A DNA stretch of 64,000 nt from Mortierella sp. BCC40632. Lineage: Eukaryota > Mortierellomycota > Mortierellomycetes > Mortierellales > Mortierellaceae. Position 1 is the first letter of the stretch; the number at the start of each line of letters is the position of its first letter. Where the stretch lies: assembly GCA_011634665.1 (NCBI GenBank), contig WAEK01000015.1, positions 1,275,236 to 1,339,235 of the forward strand, written 5' to 3'. Both the position numbers and the translations under genes were made by a program. The notes beneath the pieces are model-generated. The model worked only from the letters and a program-made list of their open reading frames with translations. It did not search any database and was not told the origin of the DNA. Below are positions 24,641-37,859 of this stretch, piece by piece.

Positions 24641-27600
24641 TGGCCACGCATCGCACTTTTTTTAAATATCTTTTCCCTTTCTTTTCGCCTCCGCCAAGGT
24701 CCCGTATCGGTTGGTACGGGCAACCACCTTTTCCCCGTCCTCAGAGCCGGGGCGCTCTCCCTCCCCTGCGAGCCGTGGTGGAGCAAGCACTGGCCATGTA
24801 TCTGTCTTCACTCCTGATCTTTTTTCCGGTCTCTCTCTCCTCCCAAGATGCTTGGCCATGTTGAGGAGAGTGACCGTCGCCTCTGCTGGAGAGGCAGATG
24901 CTTTCTCTACCTACAATAGGGAGGAGGAACGTGAGAGACACATACACACAGAGGAAGAGAGAAAGAATGCATCAATGCCATACATTCCCTGTCTACTCCT
25001 GCACGCCCCCTCTGGATGTGGCTGTTCATACGGCGAGCATCGCATCCGTCATGGCTCACCAGAGTGTCTTGTAATTTGGTCCGCAGCCTCTCTTTCTCTC
25101 TCTTTCCCCCGTCAATACTAACAAAAGGCGACCTCCTCAGTCATGTCTGGTCATTCAACTTTTTATATTTCCCGTGTCGGATAATAGACGTATTCTCTAT
25201 TTTTTTTTTCCCCTTCTCTGCAGCTTCTGCTCGCACTTGTCTGGGGATGCTCGGACCGTGCTTAGAGGAGAGAGAGGGGAGGGGGGATAGGAAAATGTCT
25301 GAACCCTCCCTCCCCCCCCTCTCAAAAAGCTGAACCCTAGTGGGCCAGACACGATCCGGAGTGGACTCCAAAATGGAGGGGTTAAGGGGGTGAGTGAGGA
25401 GGAGGAAGAGGAGGAGGAGAAGAAGGAGGAAAATCTTTTTCCAGTCTGGGCAAATGATTCAATGGGCCTGCATTTGCGCTCAAAATACAATTCGCAAGAA
25501 AAACGAACCCAAGCAGGAACATCGGGCATTTTTTTTTCTTTCTGTTCTTTCTGTGAGGACTCAAAGAAAGAAAGAAAAAAGGGACACCAAAGCAGTAGAC
25601 ATTTATGCTCTCTCTCCAGTTCGGTCGCAAACGAATCAGTTTCGTGTTCCTTCCCTTCTGGATAAAGACGCGTGCTCTCTTTTCTTATCAGCTACTCTTG
25701 ACGTAAAAATAAACCGATATTGAAACACAGACAAACGATGACCCTTTGGTCAGCCAGACTGGACACAGTACAGCAGGCAATCGGGCGGTCAAGTGTGCGA
25801 TACTGGATCAAGTAGGACCCAGCACAGTGGTATGAGTAGAGTGAGAGAAATTTGCAACTTGATCGATCTCGGATGGCCAGTGCGGACGTGACAAATACAG
25901 GCCGATTAGGTTCTTCCTATTGGCAGGATCGACATGGAAAGGAGAATAACGGTCTGACCTCGGTGCATACTTGTTTTCAAACTCTGATCTTTCCGCCCTT
26001 TAGCTTTGTTTACTGAACTCATCAGGGCCTCCTCTGTCTCAAGCTGCTTATTGCGATGGAAAAGAGTAAGGAGAAAGGGGCTGGCCAAGGTAGCCAGTAG
26101 GAAGGGATTACTAACCGCCTCAATACGCGCGCTTTCTTGAGTCTAAAGTTCACTAACTGGACAAAGCACTTTTGTAGAACCACCTTGGCATCCCCTACCT
26201 TGATCGTCGATTCGTCTTTTGCTCCGTGCGCTCTTGGAATCCCATCTCTCATGTACTTCAGATACTGGCTTTATGGCGGCCGTTAGCTGTTGTCGCCGTC
26301 CAAGTGAGGGTCGCAGAGAGCTCTGAACTGACCCTGACGCTAATATCGCACCACAACACCAAGGCTGTTGTGCACGCACTCACTAGCCGCTCTCTTGCCA
26401 GAGAGAGCTTTTTGAAGACAACTGCCATCCAAGGTACTCCACTCTTCCTGAAGAGTGGGGTTTAATGGATCGTCTCTCACAACAACATTGTCATTTCAAA
26501 GTTGTGCACTGCTCGATGCGTTGCTACAGGATTTCGATTGTTGGTAATGTTCTTATTCATCTTCCACAAGTCTTGTGTCATTTCAGGCCACCAGACCCGG
26601 TCCTTGTTCCTGCTCCTTTCACTCACTTCTTTATCTCCATCCATCTCTTACTTTTCCTTTCTATCTTATACACTCTCACTCTGACTGCTGGCCTCGAGGG
26701 AAAGGGGGGGTTCAAGACTAAGGAGATTGGAGATTCAAAGCGCAAATGTCCTTTATCATTGTATGGACTAATCAAAGGCGGCTGCTGAACTATATCCCTT
26801 GTATTTCGTGGTAGCGTGATCAGCCAGAGTTCTGTCAAACAAAAGAGGACTGAGAAGCGAGATAATAGATTCCTCTCAGATGTCTATGAGAGGCACGGTC
26901 GCTTAAACATTCTGGAGAAAGAGACTCTCTTGTTCAAAGACACAGTGATCGTGCTATCAGGTAGTCTTTGCCCCTTCCTTAAACTAGAGGGGTTGTTGCA
27001 CAGCAACAGATGTTACTCTTATGATATTTAAGCTCAGAAGATAAACAGGTGGCTGTGGCTGTGCCGCAGGTGCCGTATAAAAAAAATTGTCTCATCAGTC
27101 TTTTCCTCTTCGTATTATTTGTTCCCATTTCTCAATGCTAATGATGACCTTGCAGCAAGAGTCTGGTAGGGATCCTTCTGTTTGTCTGCTCTTATATAAA
27201 GAGTGGTCCAGATGAAGGTGTCCTAGACTCAACAGGGCCTTATGGCATTCTTCCTCTGTTTGTCCTCTTGAGAGAAGGATCTAATTGAAGATAGAGAGAG
27301 GGGAACCATCGACTAGATCATGTAATCTGCCGCATATTGTTCCTTTCTCTTACTTTGCTGCATGTTTGGATTGTTGTAACTCAAAGGAAGGTCATACAAC
27401 ACCTTTGCTCTCTAGGATCTTGAAGACAGGGACTTGGCCTAATATGAAAAACCAATTGAGCATCTGCAATCTTCCTCGATAAGAATCTGCTCCCTTTTCC
27501 CACAGGCTAACCCAGATAGTCTCGATGACTTTGTATCCCTCGCCTGGGAGTATTAGGTGTTGTAAGACTAGTCCACTGGAATGGTACACTGTTTTGAACA

Positions 27601-28797
27601 GCCTAGGACTTGGCATTGTCGCTGTCGCTGAATGAGCAGGGTTGACTAGACTTGATAGAATGAATGGAAATGCCTAGCAGGAAGTCCGTCTGCCATCCGT
27701 CTTGTGAAACATCTTGGATTTAGTGTCCTGAGGCCTCTTTTTCTTCTCTCCAGGCTGGGCGAAGCCTAAAGATAGAGCAAAGCCCTACCGATAGCCTGGC
27801 TCTCTCCGTCTCTCTCCCTTTCTTACTATCTTGGCGCTCTCTTGCCTCCAGTGCAACGATTTTTATTCCAATAGCCAATGGTCATTATCTTGGCCATCTT
27901 GCCTCATGACCATTCCACAGCAGCACAGGCTATCCAGCTTTTTAAAGGAGAAAGGGACTTGCCCACACATACATATACACATGCACATGGCATCATCAAA
28001 AGAGTCGCCCAGAGATCCAGCCTTTCCAGGATCTCTCTTGATTGTACTTGAAGTACAACCAGAGAGAGATAGGGAGATAGAAGAAAGGGGAACCCAGAAC
28101 TTCACCTCAGCCCATTGACAAAAAACCATTCGGACTCCTATTTGAGGCATACATACCATATATCGAAGAGGGGAAGGAGTTGCTCCCAAGAAAAGAGAGT
28201 TGCAGTGCTGAGCGGACAAAGAACGGAGATTAGAGGATCAGCATTGAGCCAAGGCGCCATGACCAATAACGAGTCTTCTTGCATGCTGACTCCTCTTCCT
28301 CTTCCTCCCATTCCCCATGTGAATGGGAAAAACTGGGGGAGGGGGAAGGGGAGGACACAAAGCGGACCTAGCGGAGAGAGAGCCACCTGAAGAGATGGAG
28401 CCTCTCCACCATCTCAAAGATCGCCCAAACCACAGGAGCGAACCCCCTTGGTTCGGGTATATTTCAGAGCTGAAAGCAGAGAGATCTGGCTGTTTTTTTT
28501 TTTTTTTTTTTTTTTTTCCTGTTCAGTCTGGTCCAATGCAGGGTGCCAAGAGTCAACCATGTGGGATCACTTACGTCTGCCCGCATATCTCTTTTGCCAA
28601 CTCAATCTCGGTAGATGTTTTTTTTTTTTGTTTTGTTTTTTCCTGCATCTTTTGTCATGTCATCCTTATGATATGTGGCTCTCTTGGCTTACGAGGAAGT
28701 TTAGGAAAGCAAACATTGGCATTGTCATCGACTTTTTTGGCGCTGCATTATCTGGAAGTGGATGTCTTCGACATCCGTCTCTATACTACCTGGCAGG

Positions 28798-28828
<31 letters not shown>

Positions 28829-29520
28829 TGCTCGCTTGTGGATACTGCCGGGGGTTTTATTCTATTGGAGCAAGAAATTGGAGAGTAGGACGTGTAGAAT
28901 TGAGAGAGAGATGACCTGGATGTCGTTGTATGTGTGGTAAGTAGGTAGTCCTCTAGGGTAAACAAAAAACAAGGCCTAGGAAGCAAGAAGAGGGTATGTA
29001 TGTACACAAACAGAAAAAGTATCCTAAACCCCGGCTCCCACTGGGTAGCGGGTCACGGGTAGGGGTATTTAGTACCAGGCTTGGTCCCAGTTTTATAGGT
29101 CTTCCAGTGGAAGGGAGGGGGTTTTTTTTAGCGGACATATTTTCTCCATCCAGGCCCCGCCTTCTAAAATTGCAGCTGTGTACACAGCCCAGGTACTCAC
29201 TCTCTCTTTCTCCTTCTCTCCTTCTCTCCCCAAGATCGATAAGTTGGCCAATGCAAAGAGCACAGTGTTCTGGCCGGTTTGCCCTTTTGAACAGGTCTTT
29301 ATTCTTCTTTCTCTCTCTCTTTCTTTCTCTCGATATCTTTCTCTGGCGAGCCAAAGGGGTGAGCGCAGAAGGCAAAATCGAAAAAAAAACCAGTTGCAAT
29401 ATGAAAGGCTAACATGTTTTGACTCAAGAACCTTGAGGTTAAAAAAAAATGTTTGCCCATAGTTTCTGAGAAAGCCAACGAGTCATTGGTTGGTACTGTT
29501 CCTGCTCTCGTTACTAGTAA

Positions 29521-29523
<3 letters not shown>

Positions 29524-29562
<39 letters not shown>
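29524..29562. repeat. (GA)n microsatellite
   Basis: About 39 bases of GA followed by GAAA units. Confidence 0.85.
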
Positions 29563-29566
<4 letters not shown>

Positions 29567-29711
29567 AAGAAAGAAAGAGAGAAAGAGAAAGGGAAAGAGG
29601 ATTAGAGTGAAGATTGGGAGGGTAGGAGAGACAGTTCTATCCCCTGGAGCGTTGTTATTCCTGGACCGGCCCCGCTGTGATTCGTTATCCCCACCCCGAT
29701 GGTCTCGCGTA

Positions 29712-29714
<3 letters not shown>

Positions 29715-29769
<55 letters not shown>
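29715..29769. repeat. (CT)n microsatellite
   Basis: About 55 bases of CT dinucleotide, only 150 bp from the opposite-polarity GA tract at 29524-29562. The two could pair as an imperfect inverted repeat. Confidence 0.9.
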
Positions 29770-29773
<4 letters not shown>

Positions 29774-32482
29774 GCGAAACTATAGAAGAGGCGGAATGTG
29801 GGGTCATTAGAGAAAGTGAAAGTGAGAATAGAGAGAGAGAGAGAGAGGGCAAAAAGAGCGACTGGGCAAATAACAGACCCTCGCTGGTACCTGGGGAGGG
29901 AGGGGGAGAGATGGGACGATGTCTGGCCAAAGCGCTGGCTTTTCTTTCTACACCACTGGACTACCACTGTCTACCCCCTTCACTCCAACCCCAACCCCAG
30001 CTCCCAGCCCCGCTATTACTCCCTTTGCAATCTCCCGCGGAGGGCTGCTGTGCGGTTCCATCAGTGAGGCGGGGGGCTAAGTGAAAGTCTTGGTCTCGTT
30101 CGTAGATTCGTCCGAGAATTATCCTAGACACTGGAGGCTCGCGTAACCAGTCAAAACGACTGTCGGGTCCTCATTTCTCCCAATCCTTTCTAGGCCGCAA
30201 TCGGGTAGACGTCCTCTTAAGAAAGTAACCGTAATGGTAATGTGTAGACTAGTCTATCGTGCTAATGTGAATAGTGTGCGTGCGAAAGGGAAAGACAGAA
30301 AGAAAGAGTGAGGTCGGGCCGCACAGACACCAAACACGACCGACGGAGAGGGTCGCATGTTCTTTTCCCTAATAACGTGCTTGCGATATGTCCAACGGCA
30401 AAGAGACACAAGGAAAGACGATATCATCCTAAAACGCTTATACACATGGGGTGAAAAGGGAGACTGTCACCTCCCTCCCCTCAAGAGAGCAGCATATAAA
30501 AGATAGAAAGGTGTCATCCAATGAGCAGACATTCGCCATCGCAAAAGAAAAGGTATTGCAAACAGGCCATTCTATTGCCTCCCAATGAGAGATAACGCTA
30601 CGATGTTGTGGATGTGGAGTAAACAGGGACAAAAAAAAAGCGTCAACTTGAGCTCGTGCTTCTACCCTTGAATGTGAACATTGGACACACGAGGGTCGGT
30701 GGGATGCATGTGCATGGCCCGTCGCTGGTGGGCCTGTGTCCCCGTCGCGAGATTTTCCTCATGAGTGGCGACAATCTCTTTTTTTGGTGGTTGTTTGTTC
30801 GACTGTTTTCGTCATCTAATGCGACAACTGCGAACGACGCTCAGCATTCCTCGTCCCATGCCCTTTGCCTCTCTCTCTCTCAGTCTCTCTCTCTCTCTCT
30901 CTCTCTCTTACTCATTCTCCCTCACACTCTCCCCTCTCGGCTCAGTTCAAGGTCAGGTGGGTCGAAACAAAAAGAGATTGCTTAAGAAAGAAATGGTCCA
31001 ACCCGAACATCTCTAAACTGCAATCTACAGACACGTTGTCCATTGACATGCTCTCTCTTTTCCTCCTTATTAAAGTATTCTTTCCGACTCATTCCCTTCC
31101 ATCCTTTCCCCCCTCCCCTACCCCTTTCCTCCATGTGCTGGCGTCGTTTCACGCCATCACGGTACCTCACTTCTCTTGCAGCTCTTTTTTTTTTTTCTCC
31201 TCCATCTCTCCTTTTGCAGAGAGCTGCATGGCCAGAATCTCCTTCCCCCGATTTTGCCTCGTGGCGACTTGCACATGCTGCGTGGAAGGTGAAGCGGAGA
31301 GAGCCATCACCATCAACAACAATCGCAGCAACAATCACAGCAATATAAAAAAAAAAATAAAAAAATAAAAAATAGTCAGGGACCTGAGCTTGAGGTGTAG
31401 GATGCTTGCCGCCGAAAAAAAAAGTATACCCATTAGGACTACACATATGAAGCGGAACATTTGGTCTCCTACACGGATGGGAGGAAAGATGGCTTGAACC
31501 CAGAAGACCAATAATAATTATTAGGTTCAGTATTTCTGGAGATTGCATGCATCCACAGTCTGCTGTTTTGTTTTTGTTTTGATTTTTTTGATTTTTTTTT
31601 TTTTTTTTTTTTTTTTTCATGTCTGTTTCTGTGGGGGATTTCTATGGTCAGCATGTCCCTTCTTCCTCCGGCCAAGCCGGGCATTAGAAAAAATAACAAC
31701 AGCAAAGGACCAATGGTCCATCGTGTAGGAGAAGAAAAAGAGGAAGATCGGCTCTAAGAATTGAGTTTCGAAACAGGACATGGGTCCCTCTCATCCATCC
31801 GTCCATCCATCCCACCCCTGTTGCTTTCGGGCTTGCTCTCCATATACCACCCCTAGTCTACATCCATCGATGCACCCTGCCCGCTCTCATCATCAAAAAT
31901 CTCTCTTTATTACTATTATTATTATTTTTTCCGCTCCAGAAGAAAGAGTAGCTAGGGGTGCCCATCCGTTTTTCGGGACAAAGGATGAGGGAGAGAGAGG
32001 AAAGGAGTATACACATGTACACCTTGCGCGATAGTCATCGAGTCAGCCCACGGGTCGGGTCGATTGCTACCGAGACTCTTTGGAGCGGCCCGGTGAGACT
32101 AGAACTAAGACGCGAGCGGACATAGAAGGGAGGGAGAGGCCAGAGCTGTAGAAATGAACTCGACCCTGGCGATGGCAGCAGCGAAAGCCGCTGGCAATGG
32201 TTGGGTGAGTACAGGGTGCAAGGCGTTTTTTTTTTTTTTTTTTTTTTTGTCTGGGGTATGAATAAGGATGACGACAGGGCACTTTCCATTTCTTACTTGG
32301 TGATCCGTGTCGTCATGTTGGACAGGCTGTTGTTCTACCGAGTTCTTCAGGCTTCTGTTGTTGTGTGTTGTATTGTTGTTGTGTCTCCTCAATTGTCGGT
32401 CTTGGCCCATAAGAAATGGAAAGAAAGACATATATCCGGGTTCGCGCAGCAACAGTGCGCAGGGTGCGGATGGGCGGGGCAT

Positions 32483-32510
32483 TGTCTGTCTGTCTGTCTG
32501 TCTGTCTGTT
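32483..32510. repeat. (TGTC)7 tetranucleotide repeat
   Basis: Seven tandem TGTC units within the gene-free stretch. Confidence 0.85.
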
Positions 32511-33567
32511 CGGTGGTACGGTCGTTCCTTTTTCCCTTTTTCGACAAGCATTTCTCTCCTTTCCCCCCAGTCTTTGTGGAAGGGGCCCTTTCTTTTCTCC
32601 CACAAAAGCGGATCAATTCAATCGTCTATTGAGCCTTCACTGTAGAGATGACAAACTCGAGCTTCCTTTTTACTTTTTTTGTCGTGATCGCTTGCGCTCA
32701 TTCGAAAAGGAAGAAGAGGCCCCTACTCGTTGTTGTTGTCACTCAACGGGTGGACCCGGCTGTCAATTGCCTCTCTTTTTTCTTTTTCTTTTCCTTTGCT
32801 TCAGTCGGGTCTCGTCTTGACTGGTCCTGGGCACACACGGGAACACAGAGGAAAGACAGGTTCCTTCAGCTTGACACATGCCAAAGGGCCTGACCTAGGG
32901 AAACAGGTGGTGCCGACAAGACAGCCGCGTCCCCTCTTGCTCACTCATGCCCTCTTGACTGTAGGACACGTATACCCCCAGTCTCCCAAAAGTGCCGAGG
33001 GCAACAACTCGTACACACTAGTCAGTCGCAAGCAGGCAGTCCTGCTGAGACCCGGTCCGACTCCAGGAAACGCGCGGGGGAGGTCACCCTGACTCTTCTT
33101 TTTTTCTATTATTTTTTTTTTCTCAACAAATACGCGCTGCTCGACGCACGTTTCTCACCTTGGTCGCTAGCTTTGTCCGGTTCCTGGCTGCTCAGAAAGG
33201 GAGACCCAAAGGAACGTGGGCAGCGCGAGCGGCTATGGAAGAATGTCCTGTTTCCAGCAGGACGGGGCTGTTCCCCTGGGACGAGTAGGCTTTGCGCAAA
33301 ACAGGATCGACTCTCGTTAAGGAGTTTTCTTGGGACTCCCCACACGGTCCCGCAGGCGATGGCCATTCGTTGAATTTAAAATACGATCTCCTCTCTCTCT
33401 CTCTGGCCGCTCTCTGGCTGGGTCCAAGACGACACGGAAACCAAATAGAGAAGGATTGACAGTCGCCCCGCTCGAACACCTGCTGGCCTTTAAAGGAAAT
33501 GTTGTTGGTCTTTTTGAGTTTATGTTTGTTTTTTCTTTCAGCGGCAGCAGTCCCCTGTTTGACCTGC

Positions 33568-33602
33568 CCTGACCTGACCTGACCTGACCTGTCCTGTCCT
33601 GA
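33568..33602. repeat. Pentanucleotide CCTGA/CCTGT repeat
   Basis: Tandem five-base units, mostly CCTGA, changing to CCTGT at the right end. Confidence 0.8.
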
Positions 33603-35345
33603 CATGCCTAATCCTGAATTTTATTACTCCTGCTCAACTATGGTCAGCCCAGCCAGCTCTAGTAGGCCTAGCCCAGTCTAGACAGGAAAAAGAGCGAGAG
33701 AAAGAAAGAAGGAGGAAGAAAGATCGAGGACAAGGAGGTCGCAGGTGGTCCAGGAGTAGGGGGGGAGGTGAGAGAAGTGAAGTGACAGAGCAATTGCGCG
33801 ACAAAGGGCGATGCGGTACGCTCAGCCATGGATAGACCTTGCCGCAGACCCTGGTGGAAAAAAGAAGGGAGAGAGGCCAAGCGACCCTTGATGTGGTCTC
33901 TCTCCCACAACAACCCCCTACATGTTGCCGAGCATGGACCTCCTCTGGCTCACTTTCCACTTTCCCCTTTGTGGCCCTGCTCCACGAAGTTTAAGCGTGT
34001 CAGGGGTTGATGATCGTCTTTTGTTCAATGCTTGACCAATGGTTGTAGACGACCCAGGGACCTTCTCAGTAGACGCAGCCTTGGCATTGACATCAGGGGG
34101 GTGGGGTGGAAGGAGGGGATCAATGCGAGATGAGGAGGAGAAGCAGAACCTAGTGGAGCTAGTGGAGCGAATTGACAATATGCTGTGCATCCGTGGACTA
34201 CGCCTCCTTCACTTCACGCTTCACGCCACCTCTTTAGCTGCGGCTCGGTCACCATTAGCCTGCGGCAAGTAGTGGCAATGGTTTCTATGTGCTGAGGAGC
34301 ATGATGACGGCCAGCGCGAGGATCTCGTCTAGGGTCGACAGGTCCAAGGACGGAGGATTACCAACGGGCTGCTAGAGCATAGCAAAGCTATTGGGCGACG
34401 ACCATCCAAAGAGCGAGCACTGCACACGGAGAAAACAAGAAGAAAGGAGTGGTTAAAAAAAGCGACGAGAGAGAGAGAGAGAAGAGGGTCAGTTGGTACG
34501 TGCTCGAAGCGGACCAGAATAGCAAAAGAGTGTGAAAGGAATGAGCCAAGGAGAAGGCAGGGCCTAGCGGGCAAGGATCAGGGGAGCACGGGCAATGGCT
34601 ATCCTAGGGTGACCGCAGCGGACAGCCCAAAGCAAAGGCGTGCGGATGGGCCAGGATGGGAGTGGATGGAGCAATGGATGGCTGGCGATGGTGCGAAAAG
34701 AGAGTTATATGAACAGAGAAACAGGGCAGAGAGCCGGGTGTGTGTGTGTGTGTGTGTATGTGAGTACGAGTATGTGTGTGTGTGTTTGTATGTGTTGCTG
34801 AAGAGGTGTATATGAGGGAGGGAGAGGAGAGAAAGGGAGAGAAAGGGAGAGAAAGAAAATGGCCGCGGATGCTGGCCTCAGCGAGGCTGGATGACTCTTC
34901 AGGCACGGATGGACGAATCGGCAGCGAGGAAAATCGCATTACTCACGGCCTGCGGCCCATTAGAAATCGCACGTTGAATTAGAAATCGCCTTATTGCAGC
35001 AAGAGCAAAGAGACACAGGCCCAGGGCTCGGCCGATATATGAGCGCGGCCCGGACTGAATACTCGCCGACTCAATCATCGTCAAACGAGATAGCCTCGCT
35101 CGCCATCGCCGCCTTAGATGGGCCTGCCCTCTCCTATTGAATTGTGATTGAATAGAAAGAATAAGGCCCGCGCATATCACATCGCGGAATACAGCATCCC
35201 GTTGTAGTCATCCGCCTTACCTCTCACTCACTCACCTTCACTCACTCTCTCTCACTCTCCCCCCCTCCCCAACCGCGCCCATAATACTCAGTCGTATTCA
35301 TTCGCCTTGGCCTTGGCGCACTGCCCGCTCCTTCTTCCCCGCTCC

Positions 35346-35353
35346 TATAAATA
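35346..35353 (+). promoter_or_regulatory. TATA box of the Ecl1-type gene
   Basis: TATAAATA, 212 bp upstream of the ATG at 35558. It is followed by a CT-rich leader including a (CT)n run at 35499-35533. Confidence 0.55.
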
Positions 35354-35493
35354 TGGGCAGCCTTCCCCACACACAACTCTTTTTTCTCGTTTCTGGTTCT
35401 GGTTCCTCACCTCGCTTCTGCCACTTCTCTCAGCTACACACGGACTTCTGTCCTTACTCTCGAGCACCCAAGCGCATCGCCTGCTCTCTCTCG

Positions 35494-35539
<46 letters not shown>

Positions 35540-35557
35540 GCCATCCTCTTCGCCCAA

Positions 35558-36116
35558 ATGGATCTTAACTGGTGCCCCGTCTGCGAACAGCACATCCCCG
35601 TCGCCTGGGAGGTAAGCCCTTCGCATCAATGCCTTTGACAATCCAGCTCAGCAACGCCTCTCTTCTCTTTGAACAAGTCGCTTACCTTTATTTCTTTTTT
35701 CTTTTCTCTCACCATAGTCGAGCCTCTACTGCTCCGACCGCTGCAGGAAGGCTGATGCCCTGGCCACACACCCTTCTCTCGGCTACTCTTACCCCGCCGA
35801 TCTGCAGTCCTTCCCTCGCAACAGCTCCTCTTCGTCTTCGTCTTCGCCTTTGTCTTCGCCCACTTTGACAAGCGTCAGCTCGACGGGAACTTATCCCTCG
35901 CCTCCCACGTCGCCCATGACCAACTACATTTATAACAAGACCTCAACTGGCCGTATCTCGCCTCCTTCCTTTTCTTTGGGACACTCTGCAACGACCAATG
36001 CTCAACAGAACAACTTTGATCCTCTTGACATGCGTCGCAAGTCCACCACAGGGCCACAGTACACGATGACCTCGGCAAACAGCTCAGCATCCAAGAAGGG
36101 CGGCTTCTTCTGGTGA
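35558..36116 (+). CDS. Ecl1/LSR-type zinc-finger protein (two exons)
   Basis: Join 35558-35611 and 35718-36116, giving 150 residues. Exon 1 encodes MDLNWCPVCEQHIPVAWE. The 106-bp GT-AG intron is phase 0, and exon 2 opens with SSLYCSDRCRKADALA. Together they form a Cys-x2-Cys followed by Cys-x3-Cys zinc knuckle like that of the fungal Ecl1/life-span regulatory factor family, in which W-C-P-x-C and L-Y-C-S-x-x-C are the signature. Those proteins extend chronological life span in fission yeast when overproduced, and act in stress and nutrient responses. The rest is a Ser/Pro/Thr-rich disordered tail ending GGFFW. A TATA box and CT leader precede it. The first exon is too short to be found as a stand-alone frame. 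Confidence 0.78.
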
Positions 36117-36344
36117 AGAAGTCTTTCTCCTCCAGCCTTTTTTCCCTTATTTTCTTTCATTTGCTCTTTCCTTTTGTTTGCTTTTGCCTTTGAAACCCGT
36201 GTACAACAAGAACTTCCTCATCCCCAAAAAAAAAAAAAAAAAATTGTCGCTTCTTCAGCCCTGTGTATATATCCCAAAAAAAGAAAAAAAAAGGACGCCC
36301 AGTCGACTAGCATACCCATTTCTTTCTTACCCTGCCCAAAAGCC

Positions 36345-36380
<36 letters not shown>

Positions 36381-37826
36381 CCTCCTTCTCATGTACTATA
36401 GATACTTAGCAGAAAAACCAAAAAATAGTAATAACATACCCATTCTCTTTTTTTAACCTCATATGAAAGACAATTGTCAATTGAAAAGATGAAAAAACGA
36501 GTATATGTGTTTGTGTGTCTGCTGGGACCAGGTGAGAGAGTTAGAGAAAATAATAATAATAACCTCTTGGTAATGTGAACAGACAAAATTCACTCTGTCT
36601 AGAGTTGGGTTTATGTGTGGAGAGGAGGAGGGAGGGGGGGAGGGGAGAATTCGGCTGGACAGCAACCTTTTTTTCTTGGCGAGCAGCAGATCGCGTCAGC
36701 TGTCAAGGTTGATGATGAGCCTTTTGCCTGGCCCTTTTTTTTTTTTTTTTTTTTTTGTAACAAAGAGTGGGTAAGAGCTACACACCAATTCTCGTTCGCT
36801 CTAGCAACAAATGGGATTAAACCCCTGCCCTTCCCCCCTCCCCACCACCACCACTATTCAACCCTCTCTTTCTCTCTCTCCCCACCTCAAATAGCACCGA
36901 CTCTTGCCATTGGGGAGAGAGGAAAGAAGGAGAGGAAGAGAGGAGAGAAGAGAGAGGGAGAGAGAGGGGAGGGGTTCCTTGTCGGGTACGAGCGTAAACA
37001 TTCTCGACCTTTTACAACAAAAAAAGCGCCCGAATAAATCCACAATCGGCCCACTCATCTCAAAAAAAAAAAAAAAAAAAAAAAAAAATAGCCATCTCTC
37101 TCTATTGTTGTGTTGGGTACTTTCAAAGACATCCCTCTCACACACAGCACGCGATACTTGCATCCCACCTCTTCCAAGGGGAGAGAAAAAAAAAAAAAAG
37201 AAGGAACGAGGATGGAAAAAAAAAGGGAGAAGGGGAGAGGAGCGAATCGACGGCTCTTTGTTCAAACAGTTGGACGAATCGAAAAAAAATACAACAAAGT
37301 ACCTTCTCTTCTCTCGCTCATTCCAATTTGCTCCCTCTGCAACCGTCTTTTTTCTTTTTTTCTACGGAAACAATAGGGCGAATGGAAAGAAGAAGAAGAA
37401 GAAGAAAAAAAAAATAGTAAAAGCTGTTCGTATGGCTAGTTGACCAAGTGACCAAGTGACCAAGTGAGGACGAAGGTGGGGAGAGGAGGCACAAGGGTCT
37501 TCTCGGGAAAACACCTTGCTAGGAGAACCCAGTGAAAGACCACCTAGGGGGTCCGTCCTCTCTTACTTCTCCTGGGTGCCTTTTTTCATTTGCACTGGAG
37601 TCTTGGTGGGGCTGTCTACCCGATCTCTTCGTGGTGGAGCCACATTCACATTTGCTTTGGTCAAATGGAAACCAAAAAGTGGATCTTAGACCCGAGAAAC
37701 GAACAGTGCGATCTCGTAGAAAGGAAAAAAAAAACATTTGGTTTCCATCTGTTTATGGGTAGTCGATGGGAAGGTCAAGATGTGGATATACCAATGTATA
37801 TGTCATGTATTGCGTGTACATGCTGC

Positions 37827-37859
37827 CAATGTTGTCAATGTTGTCAATGTTGTCAATGT
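37827..37859. repeat. Nine-base tandem repeat
   Basis: About 3.6 copies of CAATGTTGT. Confidence 0.8.

Larger units (their letters stand above)
24641..35345. other. Large gene-free stretch
   Basis: About 10.7 kb without a gene I can support. Much of it is homopolymer and CT/GA-rich DNA (poly-T at 28494-28517, poly-A at 28798-28826, poly-T at 31589-31618 and 32226-32248). The part from about 25.7 to 28.3 kb has ordinary composition and few repeats. Short protein-like pieces appear there on the minus strand (for example around 27390-27616 with LVLQHLILPGEGYKVIETIW, and around 26150-26460) but are broken by stops. They may be remnants of an old element or gene; I do not recognise them. Confidence 0.5.

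Noticed and set aside
24341..24817. Long plus-strand open frame rich in Ser/Leu
   Set aside because: It is the translation of the (CT)n microsatellite at 24364-24416 and has no non-repetitive protein signal.
36858..37443. Overlapping Lys/Arg-rich open frames near poly-A tracts
   Set aside because: They derive from homopolymers and GA-rich DNA, and have no domain-like region or gene context.
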